Shown: in pieces, positions 1 through 5,530 of the stretch | How positions within the stretch are numbered: the stretch's first letter is position 1 | Layout of the letters: each line of letters begins with the position of its first letter | From: an uncultured Dorea sp. | GTDB taxonomy: Bacteria; Bacillota; Clostridia; Lachnospirales; Lachnospiraceae | NCBI GenBank assembly: GCA_910584575.1 | Contig: CAJUBG010000091.1 | Coordinates: forward strand, 1 to 8,539 | Reading direction: 5' to 3' | Length of the DNA: 8,539 nucleotides | Notes under the pieces: model-generated | Told to the model about the DNA's origin: nothing | What the model saw: only the letters and a program-made list of their open reading frames with translations | Database searches by the model: none | Position numbers and translations under genes: made by a program

Positions 1-82
1 TCTCTTAAGAAATTTTCAGGGTTGTTGTCTATTGTTTAATTATCAAGGTTCTTTGTTTTTGCTGTGCCTCACCGGCTCAGCT
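1..82 (-). other. Putative 5' leader of an rRNA operon (partial, runs off the left edge)
   Basis: This is the stretch transcribed from the strong minus-strand promoter at 88-116. No ORF with a ribosome site is seen in it. Read on the minus strand it contains AAGAACCTTGATAATTAAAC (about 34-53) followed by ACAACAACCCTGAAAATT. That resembles the boxA-type antitermination leaders preceding 16S genes or lying in 16S-23S spacers of clostridia and bacilli (compare the Bacillus-type TTCTTTGAAAACT). The rRNA reading is an inference from promoter strength, A-tract upstream region, the leader motif and the adjacent tRNA. A leader of another highly expressed transcript is possible. Confidence 0.45.
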
Positions 83-87
83 CAACC

Positions 88-116
88 ATAATATCATTAT
101 CCAAAAATAAAGTCAA
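88..116 (-). promoter_or_regulatory. Strong sigma-A promoter firing leftwards
   Basis: On the minus strand the -35 is TTGACT (111-116), the spacer is exactly 17 bases (94-110), and the -10 is TATTAT (88-93) preceded by TGA, making an extended -10. The predicted start is near 81-82. It lies downstream of the tRNA-Ser terminator, so it begins a separate transcript leaving the window on the left. Confidence 0.75.
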
Positions 117-120
117 TACC

Positions 121-147
121 TTTTTTTATTTTTTTTTACTTTTTTTT
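121..147 (-). promoter_or_regulatory. Phased A-tracts (UP-element-like) upstream of the leftward promoter
   Basis: Three plus-strand T runs, T7 (121-127), T9 (129-137) and T8 (140-147), have centres about 9-10 bases apart, so they sit on one face of the helix. On the minus strand they are A-tracts starting four bases upstream of the -35 at 111-116. Phased A-tracts bend DNA and serve as UP elements for the RNA polymerase alpha subunit at rRNA and tRNA promoters. The role here is inferred. Confidence 0.55.
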
Positions 148-164
148 ACATTAAATTCATTCCC

Positions 165-178
165 TACTATATATAGTA
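165..178. repeat. 14-bp perfect palindrome TACTATATATAGTA
   Basis: The sequence equals its own reverse complement across all 14 bases. It lies in the AT-rich gap between the tRNA-Ser terminator and the leftward promoter, about 50 bases upstream of that promoter's -35. It could be an operator for a dimeric regulator or a chance product of local AT richness. No regulator can be named. Confidence 0.3.
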
Positions 179-225
179 TTTTCATACCAATCAATTACAA
201 TATATATTTCTGTTGCAAATCAGTA

Positions 226-261
226 GAAAAAAAGCTGTCAGAACGTTTATCTCTGACAGCT
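226..261 (-). terminator. Intrinsic terminator of tRNA-Ser
   Basis: On the minus strand AGCTGTCAGA (252-261) pairs perfectly with TCTGACAGCT (233-242) around a 9-base loop and is followed by seven T (227-233 complement, partly overlapping the stem). It sits 13 bases past the tRNA 3' end, so the tRNA appears to be a single-gene transcript. Confidence 0.88.
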
Positions 262-274
262 CTCTTACATTAAG

Positions 275-362
275 CGGAGAAAGAGGGATTTGAACCCTCG
301 CGCCGGTCACCCGACCTACACCCTTAGCAGGGGCGCCTCTTCAACCTCTTGAGTATTTCTCC
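275..362 (-). tRNA. tRNA-Ser (anticodon GCT)
   Basis: The minus strand folds into a class II tRNA of 88 bases. The acceptor GGAGAAA (356-362) pairs with TTTCTCC (276-282), with discriminator G at 275. The anticodon stem CGCCC/GGGTG encloses the loop CTGCTAA, giving anticodon GCT (326-328), which reads the serine codons AGC and AGT. A long variable arm (TAGGTCGGGTGACCGGCGC region) is typical of tRNA-Ser, and the T arm GAGGGTTCAAATCCCTC is intact. The 3' CCA is not encoded, since the discriminator is followed by CTT, so the end must be added by CCA nucleotidyltransferase. It has its own consensus promoter upstream and its own terminator downstream. Confidence 0.96.
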
Positions 363-373
363 GAACGTTTACG

Positions 374-402
374 ATTATACTAAACTTTAGAAATAATGTC
401 AA
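374..402 (-). promoter_or_regulatory. Consensus sigma-A promoter of tRNA-Ser
   Basis: On the minus strand the -35 is TTGACA (397-402), the spacer is 17 bases (380-396), and the -10 is TATAAT (374-379), a perfect match to consensus. The predicted start near 367 leaves only about five bases before the mature tRNA 5' end. Upstream of the -35, T runs at 407-410, 414-418, 425-430 and 435-439 (A-tracts on the minus strand) recur roughly every ten bases, an UP-element-like arrangement. Confidence 0.9.
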
Positions 403-478
403 TCACTTTTACATTTTTCTTATCTTTTTTACCATTTTTACTAGTAATTACAGCTATTTTGTGATATTCTTATTACAT

Positions 479-517
479 TATAACCGAATATATTTCATAA
501 TATTATAACTGGTTATA
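479..517. promoter_or_regulatory. TATAAC half-sites in front of the chemotaxis receptor gene
   Basis: The hexamer TATAAC occurs at 479-484 and again at 504-509. The second copy faces an inverted GTTATA at 512-517, forming the near-perfect palindrome TATAACTGGTTATA. Either TATAAC, or TATAGT at 514-519, could serve as a -10, but no convincing -35 lies at the right distance. No clear sigma-28 type promoter is visible either. The function as promoter or operator is a guess. Confidence 0.3.
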
Positions 518-549
518 GTTAATCAATCAAAGGGATAGGGGAAATCAAT

Positions 550-2229
550 ATGAAGAAAATGAAGATAGGTAGTAAATTATTATTGTCATTTTTGCTTGCA
601 GTAATGATTTCAAGCCTCGCAGGTGTTGCCAGTATGTTTTTAATGCGTCATATGGACAGTACATATGGAACTGCCCTTACAGACTACGGCTTCCTTCAAG
701 GTGACATTGGAAAACTTGGCATGGATTTCCAGGCACACAGAACAACTGTACTCTATCTGATACAAGAAACAGATGCTTCCAGGCGTGCAGAATTAAAAGA
801 TGAACTCCAGGATTACGTGAACAGTATAGAAGCAGATTTAGATGAACTGATAAGCGACTGTTCTTTGCCGGCCGACAAAGAATTCTGTGCGAATCTGCAA
901 ACTTTAATGGAAGAATATACTGCTGCCCGCGATGAGACAATCCGTATCAGTGACCGTTCTCCTAAAGAAGCGACAGATTATTTCCGTGCAAATGCGGCTC
1001 CGCTTGCAAAAGAACTTAGCCAGCAGATCAATACTCTGCTTACTGAGAAGTCAACTGCAGGAAATATACAGTCAAAGAATCTCTCAAAACAGGCAAATTT
1101 TTCTCTAATTGTTAATATATTAATTCTTGTTGGCGCCGTTGTAATTTCCATCTTAATAGCATTAAGGCTTACCAGAAGCTTTGTCCGCCCTCTCAAAGAG
1201 ATTGAAGGGGCTGCAAAAGAGACGGCGAATGGCAATTTCAATATATCAGTAACGTATTCCAGTCAGGATGAGTTGGGACAGCTCTCAGACAGTATTCGCA
1301 AAATGACGGAAAACATCCGTATTATTATCAAGGATATCAGCTTTTGTCTTGCAGAAATGGCGAATGGCAATTTTGATTTCCAAAGCACAGCAAGTGAAGC
1401 CTATCAAGGCGAATATATTGCAATTCATGATTCTATATTCCGTTTACGGAATAATCTAAGTAGAACATTATCAGAGATCGATACTGCAGCCAGACAGGTA
1501 GACTCCGGAGGGCTACAAGTTTCAAACAGCGCCCAGGCATTGGCTCAGGGTACAACCGAGCAGGCTTCTTCAGTGGAAGAATTAGCAGCTTCTTTTAACG
1601 AGATATCCAATCAGGTAGAAAGTACGGCAGAACATGCGCGGATAGCCAAAGAGGAGAATCAATATACCCATGACCAGATTGAAGTATGTTCTTCCCATAT
1701 GAACCAAATGATGGCAGCCATGCACGCCATTGAAGAAAAATCCCAGGAAATTCACAAAGTTATTAAAGCCATTGAAGATATTGCGTTCCAGACCAATATT
1801 CTGGCGCTGAATGCCGCCGTAGAAGCTGCACGCGCAGGAGAGGCCGGAAAAGGATTTGCAGTAGTGGCAGACGAAGTACGAAGTTTAGCAACACGCTCTC
1901 AGGAGGCTTCTAAGGGAACAACGGCTCTTATTGATGACACAGTACATGCCGTAGCCGAAGGCACACATCTTTCCAACGAGACAAACAAAGCTCTGCATGA
2001 TGTTATTTTAAGTGCACAGAAGGTTTTGTCTGAGATGACTCTAATTTCTGACGCCACTGAAGAACAGGCTGAATCGATTTCACAGGTAACGCTCGGCATT
2101 GACCAGATATCCAGTGTGGTGCAGACGAACTCGGCTACCGCAGAACAATCGGCGGCTGCCAGCGAGGAATTGTCAAGCCAGGCCGATCTCCTGAAAAAAC
2201 TGGTTAGCCAGTTCAAGTTAGCAAGATAA
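550..2229 (+). CDS. Methyl-accepting chemotaxis protein
   Basis: A transmembrane receptor that senses a ligand outside the cell and controls CheA kinase through CheW. The 559 residues show TM1 (about 10-32), an extracellular domain (33-183) of the helical-bundle type, TM2 (about 184-206), a HAMP linker (207-260) and a second HAMP-like segment (about 261-310). The cytoplasmic signalling coiled coil (311-559) carries the highly conserved hairpin tip at 408-448, including IAFQTNILALNAAVEAARAG and FAVVADEVRSLA. Glutamate-rich heptads such as SSVEELAAS (340-348) are candidate methylation sites. There is no CheR-docking pentapeptide at the C terminus, which ends FKLAR. The ligand cannot be read from the sequence. 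The start is supported by a GGGG-containing ribosome site seven to eight bases upstream. No che or flagellar gene is adjacent, so it is an orphan receptor. It ends at a convergent terminator shared with the acyltransferase gene. Confidence 0.95.
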   Translation: MKKMKIGSKLLLSFLLAVMISSLAGVASMFLMRHMDSTYGTALTDYGFLQGDIGKLGMDFQAHRTTVLYLIQETDASRRAELKDELQDYVNSIEADLDELISDCSLPADKEFCANLQTLMEEYTAARDETIRISDRSPKEATDYFRANAAPLAKELSQQINTLLTEKSTAGNIQSKNLSKQANFSLIVNILILVGAVVISILIALRLTRSFVRPLKEIEGAAKETANGNFNISVTYSSQDELGQLSDSIRKMTENIRIIIKDISFCLAEMANGNFDFQSTASEAYQGEYIAIHDSIFRLRNNLSRTLSEIDTAARQVDSGGLQVSNSAQALAQGTTEQASSVEELAASFNEISNQVESTAEHARIAKEENQYTHDQIEVCSSHMNQMMAAMHAIEEKSQEIHKVIKAIEDIAFQTNILALNAAVEAARAGEAGKGFAVVADEVRSLATRSQEASKGTTALIDDTVHAVAEGTHLSNETNKALHDVILSAQKVLSEMTLISDATEEQAESISQVTLGIDQISSVVQTNSATAEQSAAASEELSSQADLLKKLVSQFKLAR

Positions 2230-2256
2230 TCTTAAGAGACTGACAGATAAAGCACG

Positions 2257-2312
2257 AAAATACAAGATATGGCATTTCCGAAAAGTAAATTTAAGCCATA
2301 TCTTGTATTTTT
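2257..2312. terminator. Convergent terminator between the chemotaxis receptor and plsC genes
   Basis: A perfect 17-bp inverted repeat (2257-2273 with 2295-2311) encloses a 21-base loop. Within the loop ATTT (2274-2277) can pair with AAAT (2287-2290), lengthening the helix past a small bulge. The plus strand ends in five T (2308-2312), and the minus strand has a matching run of four T, so the hairpin can stop transcripts from both converging genes. Confidence 0.85.
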
Positions 2313-2337
2313 ATAAGTAGTCCCAATATGAATTACT

Positions 2338-3063
2338 TCATGCTTCATGTAATGCAGAATATTCTCTTATTGTATTCTGTACCCTTTCCTTAACCAATGC
2401 AGCAATCTCCGTCGTCTTCATATCCTTATAATCCTCATAATACAACGGTTTTAAAAAATGCACCTGTACAGTCACGGGACTGATTGTATTCGTATCGAAA
2501 GGTTTAAACGAATCAATCAAAGCAACAGGAACGATTGGACACTTTGCTCTTGTCGCCGCCTTGAAGCTGCCTCCTTTAAACTCCTGTACCTCATTCCCAT
2601 TCTTAGAACGTGTTCCTTCGGCAAATATAATATAATTCCTTCCCTCCATTACCTCCTTCGACACGTTCGTTATTACCTTCATTGCCTGCCTTACGTCGTC
2701 CCTGTCTATCATATAAGCTTTCATGCAGGCAAAAACCTGTTTTAAAAATTGAATATGCGCAACCTCCTGCTTAGCCACAACAGAGAAAGGCTTTGGACAT
2801 GCTTCCACGATTGCGAGCACATCATACAACCCCTGATGATTTGGAAAAAACATAAATCCACTCTCAGCGGGAATATTCTCCCTTCCATGTACATCAATTT
2901 TTACATTGCCCCCCTTATTGGCCCGACGTACAATGAACTTTAACATCTTATAGTGCTGTTCTTCCGTATATTTATCCACATGTGAAGCATAGTAACACAG
3001 CTTACACCACATAAACGGAACCAAAATGATATTGCGCAGCACCATGTACAGTATTCTTTTCAT
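2338..3063 (-). CDS. plsC: 1-acyl-sn-glycerol-3-phosphate acyltransferase (PlsC/LPLAT family)
   Basis: Likely acylates lysophosphatidic acid at sn-2 to give phosphatidic acid, the second acylation of membrane phospholipid synthesis, at the inner face of the membrane. The 241 residues carry the family blocks in order: block I NHQGLYD (75-81, catalytic H76 and D81 in the HX4D pattern), block II around IDRDD (119-123), block III FAEGTRS (147-153) and block IV CPIVPVAL (175-182). A hydrophobic N-terminal segment (about 4-25) probably anchors it to the membrane. Block I has Gly where many members have Ser (NHxSxxD), and block III has FAEGTRS instead of FPEGTRS; both look tolerable. The ribosome site AAGGAG (3076-3081) sits 12 bases from the ATG, rather far. 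It follows the DUF4173-type gene on the same strand after 84 bases, with a candidate promoter in the gap and no terminator, so it may be both read through and independently transcribed. Exact acyl or head-group preference is unknown. Confidence 0.88.
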   Translation of the reverse strand: MKRILYMVLRNIILVPFMWCKLCYYASHVDKYTEEQHYKMLKFIVRRANKGGNVKIDVHGRENIPAESGFMFFPNHQGLYDVLAIVEACPKPFSVVAKQEVAHIQFLKQVFACMKAYMIDRDDVRQAMKVITNVSKEVMEGRNYIIFAEGTRSKNGNEVQEFKGGSFKAATRAKCPIVPVALIDSFKPFDTNTISPVTVQVHFLKPLYYEDYKDMKTTEIAALVKERVQNTIREYSALHEA

Positions 3064-3105
3064 AGGTTCCCAATACTCCTTATCTATTCTTAAAATATTT
3101 ACCCT

Positions 3106-3114
3106 ATTTTACCA
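3106..3114 (-). promoter_or_regulatory. Candidate extended -10 promoter for plsC
   Basis: The minus strand reads TGGTAAAAT, an extended -10 (TGN plus TAAAAT) about 40 bases before the plsC ATG. The -35 region (TTTTTA at 17 bases) is poor. No hairpin terminator separates plsC from the upstream gene, so read-through may be the main source of transcript. Confidence 0.4.
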
Positions 3115-3147
3115 TAGATACAGGATTTTAAAAATACCTAAAACAGA

Positions 3148-4659
3148 TTACAGACGATTATTATCTCGATTATAATCTTTATGTTCTTCAAGAAAACGAT
3201 CCGCCGCTATTTTTGCCCGAATTCTGGAATAGTTTGCCCTTCTGAAATAGATATCCTCATTGTTCATTGAAAGATTGAGGAAATAATTGTACATGGTCTG
3301 TTTCAAATATTCGTTTTCCACCGATGCCCATTCCTTGTCATTCAGATCAATCTTCGCAATTTCCGGCGCCGCGTCAATAGACATGGTTTCATACATGAGG
3401 TAAAAGAAATCTTGCCTATCCGTATTCCTCCACTGTGCAATATCATATTTTGCAATTATTACATCCGGCCTTGAAAAAGAGAAGCCAATATACATCACGG
3501 ATACTATCACAATAATATAGTGGAACAGCGGAAACTTCTTCTTGTAAATGCTTACGACCATTCCAATCATAATAAATGCCAAAACAATCAAGAACCACAG
3601 TACCAAAATTCTAAGGAAAGTAAGGTTATACTCACTAATATACATCTTCATTCTGTACGCGGAGGACACAATCATTACAAATGTACATCCACACATAATT
3701 GTAAGAATTACCTTCAAGACTACATTTTCTCGAAACAGGTACATACACAGCAGGATTATAATAAAGTTAATTACACTGACAAACAATAATTCCCAGAAGC
3801 CGCCTCTTGCATACTCCGCATATGTCACATAATTAGGAAGTCCTGCGCTCATTCCCAGGAACAGGTACATAATCTGTATCGCACAATAAACCAGATAAAT
3901 CAGGCTTACAATACTTGTAAACGTAATTCCTATCACCGGATCAAAGAATTTTATCTTTCGTTCCTTTCCTTCCGGAAAATTATACCTGCAAAGAGCAGTA
4001 AAAAATGCGTATGGAAGGGTAAATCCTATAACAAATGTAAAACTCACCCAAAATAAGGTGGAGAAATTAATATAACTTAGTATCTCCCCAAATAATTTTG
4101 AAAACATAATATCAGAACTCAATAAAAGAGGCAGCGTTATACACAGAATCCCCATTGCCACGATGAAACCAATCACAACAGCAATCAATGTATTATTTCT
4201 TTTGATATTCTTATCCTTGCTGAAAAACCAGCCTCCATGCCAGTACGGATAAGGGACAGATTGAATTGTTGTTCCCATTAAAATAAAAATTCTCTGTATA
4301 TACGCCGGAAAATTCCATACATAGTCATTATAAAACTGATGAATCATAAATACCATGAATAACAATAAAATGCCAACAATATTAAAAAAGTGCATAAAAC
4401 TTGAAGTCGTATAAGCTGAAGATATACCAAGCAGCCCCATTCCAACCAGATATGGAATAGATTTCTTCATGAGCATGTAATTAATCCTCCGCATAAACAA
4501 TATGGCGAATAATATTGTCACCGCTACACATATGGGAAATGTAATTCCTGATATGTTTTTATAGATACAAAAGGTAAATATAAGGCCATAGAGCAGGCTT
4601 AAGCCTCCAAAATACTTGTAATTATCACGGATTTTCAGAATCAACATATTTTCCTTCAT
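3148..4659 (-). CDS. DUF4173/DUF4153-type polytopic membrane protein, function unknown
   Basis: A 503-residue protein with about eleven hydrophobic segments. The clearest are near 17-32, 37-57, 88-108, 157-181, 200-222, 242-269, 289-309, 313-333, 348-371 and 379-396. The stretch TYAEYARGGFWELL (279-292) is the signature I associate with DUF4153/DUF4173 proteins. The post-membrane segment RPDVIIAKYDIAQW followed by SIDAAPEI also matches the DUF4173 pattern of an (N/R)PD-A-YN-like motif before a soluble tail, here about 397-503. No catalytic motif is recognised and no biochemical role is known to me for the family. The start is well supported: GGAGGTG (4667-4673) lies seven bases upstream of the ATG. 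It starts 27 bases after the regulator gene stop, so the two are almost certainly cotranscribed with the DUF2975 gene ahead. Confidence 0.8.
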   Translation of the reverse strand: MKENMLILKIRDNYKYFGGLSLLYGLIFTFCIYKNISGITFPICVAVTILFAILFMRRINYMLMKKSIPYLVGMGLLGISSAYTTSSFMHFFNIVGILLLFMVFMIHQFYNDYVWNFPAYIQRIFILMGTTIQSVPYPYWHGGWFFSKDKNIKRNNTLIAVVIGFIVAMGILCITLPLLLSSDIMFSKLFGEILSYINFSTLFWVSFTFVIGFTLPYAFFTALCRYNFPEGKERKIKFFDPVIGITFTSIVSLIYLVYCAIQIMYLFLGMSAGLPNYVTYAEYARGGFWELLFVSVINFIIILLCMYLFRENVVLKVILTIMCGCTFVMIVSSAYRMKMYISEYNLTFLRILVLWFLIVLAFIMIGMVVSIYKKKFPLFHYIIVIVSVMYIGFSFSRPDVIIAKYDIAQWRNTDRQDFFYLMYETMSIDAAPEIAKIDLNDKEWASVENEYLKQTMYNYFLNLSMNNEDIYFRRANYSRIRAKIAADRFLEEHKDYNRDNNRL

Positions 4660-4686
4660 AAAATTGCACCTCCATTATAATTAAAT

Positions 4687-4896
4687 TTAATCCTCCGGCT
4701 GATATTCTATAATATCCCCAGGCTGACATTCTAACTCTCTGCATATTGCCTCCAACGTGGAAAACCTCACAGCCTTTGCCTTGTTATTCTTCAATATAGA
4801 AAGATTCGCCGGAGTGATATCTATCTTACCTGCAAGTTCTGTCAGCCCAATCTTCCGTCTGGCCATCATAACATCAATATGAATCTTTATTCCCAC
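4687..4896 (-). CDS. YozG-like XRE-family transcriptional regulator
   Basis: A 69-residue single-domain helix-turn-helix protein. The core runs from about residue 7 to 65, with the stretches LTELAGKIDITPANLSILKN and RFSTLEAICRELECQPGDII, which closely match the small Cro/CI-like regulators typified by Bacillus YozG. It presumably binds DNA as a dimer. It is commonly paired with a DUF2975 membrane protein, and that partner lies immediately upstream here. Translation starts at GTG (4894-4896). The ribosome site, a run of five G within 4903-4909, overlaps the TAG stop of the DUF2975 gene (4908-4910), suggesting translational coupling. Its likely target is its own operon promoter at 5386-5414, which overlaps a palindrome; that is inference. 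Confidence 0.88.
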   Translation of the reverse strand: MGIKIHIDVMMARRKIGLTELAGKIDITPANLSILKNNKAKAVRFSTLEAICRELECQPGDIIEYQPED

Positions 4897-4907
4897 AGCG
4901 CCACCCC

Positions 4908-5357
4908 CTATATTGTCAAATCATTTTCTTCTTTATAGTTTACTGCTTTGGCAAATACATGGGCAAGTACCTCGCAAAACAGAGCTGCAATAAAGAATAC
5001 AAGGACAATCACTCCTGTTGCCGGAGTAGGAAGGACACATATCTTGATAAAGAACATTACGACGATACAGAAGCTTAAAACAGCCATTGTATTCAGGCTC
5101 TTGACATTCTCATATACAAAACAGGACTCCTGTATGACTGTCTTCATCATCCTGCGAAGTTGTCTGATAATCAATATCCCAAATATTCCCGAAGCCCCGA
5201 ATATTGCAAGCATAAATAAGAAATATTCGTTAATTATGCCAGAATAATATTTTCCAAGAAACTTTAAACTTAACGGAAGCGTAAAGAAAACAATCCAACC
5301 GCTGTAAAACATAAAATCCAGCACAAGCTTCGTGAAGCGAATCAGCCGTTCATTCAT
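4908..5357 (-). CDS. DUF2975 family membrane protein
   Basis: A 149-residue membrane protein with four predicted transmembrane segments (about 9-30, 42-64, 91-108, 113-135). Family hallmarks are the central FVYENVKSL (80-88), which precedes TM3, and the C-terminal EENDLTI. Its function is unknown. Members, like Bacillus YoaS, are typically encoded next to a YozG-like regulator, as here, so it may modulate that regulator's activity or be its main target. An in-frame ATG at 5445-5447 would give 179 residues, but I chose the ATG at 5355-5357. The extra 30 residues are unlike the family, a good promoter (5386-5414) lies inside the extension, and AAAAGGA (5370-5376) precedes the chosen ATG, although 12 bases away. 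It is the first gene of the minus-strand cluster, and its stop codon is 11 bases from the regulator start. Confidence 0.85.
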   Translation of the reverse strand: MNERLIRFTKLVLDFMFYSGWIVFFTLPLSLKFLGKYYSGIINEYFLFMLAIFGASGIFGILIIRQLRRMMKTVIQESCFVYENVKSLNTMAVLSFCIVVMFFIKICVLPTPATGVIVLVFFIAALFCEVLAHVFAKAVNYKEENDLTI

Positions 5358-5369
5358 AACACATTCACA

Positions 5370-5376
5370 TCCTTTT
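5370..5376 (-). promoter_or_regulatory. Ribosome binding site that supports the DUF2975 start
   Basis: The minus strand reads AAAAGGA, 12 bases before the ATG at 5355-5357. The spacing is long, the same as for plsC in this window. The competing upstream ATG (5445-5447) has AAAGG at close spacing, but the transcript from the predicted promoter would not include it. Confidence 0.5.
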
Positions 5377-5385
5377 CTTTTTCTT

Positions 5386-5414
5386 ACTATATCACATGTT
5401 TTATTGAATATCAA
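5386..5414 (-). promoter_or_regulatory. Promoter of the DUF2975-regulator-DUF4173 operon
   Basis: On the minus strand the -35 is TTGATA (5409-5414), the spacer is 17 bases (5392-5408), and the -10 is TATAGT (5386-5391). The predicted start near 5379 leaves a leader of about 22 bases containing the AAAAGGA ribosome site. Confidence 0.7.
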
Positions 5415-5416
5415 TA
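5402..5416. promoter_or_regulatory. Palindrome overlapping the operon -35 (candidate operator)
   Basis: TATTGA (5402-5407) and TCAATA (5411-5416) form a perfect inverted repeat around ATA. The right arm coincides with the -35 at 5409-5414, so a protein bound here would block polymerase. The operon's own YozG-like regulator is the obvious candidate, by position only. Confidence 0.4.
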
Positions 5417-5453
5417 TATTTTTATTGTTTTTCGATATTATCTTCATAAGACC

Positions 5454-5482
5454 TTTACATATAAATTACTAATTGTTATAAT
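5454..5482 (+). promoter_or_regulatory. Promoter of the cysteine-rich redox protein gene
   Basis: The -35 is TTTACA (5454-5459), the spacer is 17 bases (5460-5476), and the -10 is TATAAT (5477-5482) preceded by TGT, an extended -10. The predicted start near 5489 gives a leader of about 42 bases. It is divergent from the DUF2975 operon promoter, with about 110 bases between the two predicted starts. Confidence 0.8.
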
Positions 5483-5530
5483 TAAACTATCAAAATAATA
5501 GATTAAAAATAAAATACAGGAGATTTTACA

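Noticed and set aside
64..273. A 69-residue reading frame at the left end.
   Set aside because: It runs through T-rich curved DNA and the tRNA terminator, has low-complexity Phe/Ile-rich content and no ribosome site.
363..549. A sigma-28 (motility) promoter for the chemotaxis receptor.
   Set aside because: CCGAATAT at 484-491 only loosely resembles the -10 and no TAAA-type -35 sits at the right spacing.
677..2216. Minus-strand reading frames inside the chemotaxis receptor gene.
   Set aside because: They are antisense shadows of a complete, well-supported gene.
2458..3832. Plus-strand reading frames within the plsC and DUF4173-type genes, and at 4948-5247 within the DUF2975 gene.
   Set aside because: They are antisense to genes with clear family motifs and lack ribosome sites and family resemblance.
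5358..5447. Upstream ATG as the DUF2975 start.
   Set aside because: A good promoter lies inside this extension and the extra residues do not match the family. It is not fully excluded, because AAAGG precedes that ATG at short spacing.
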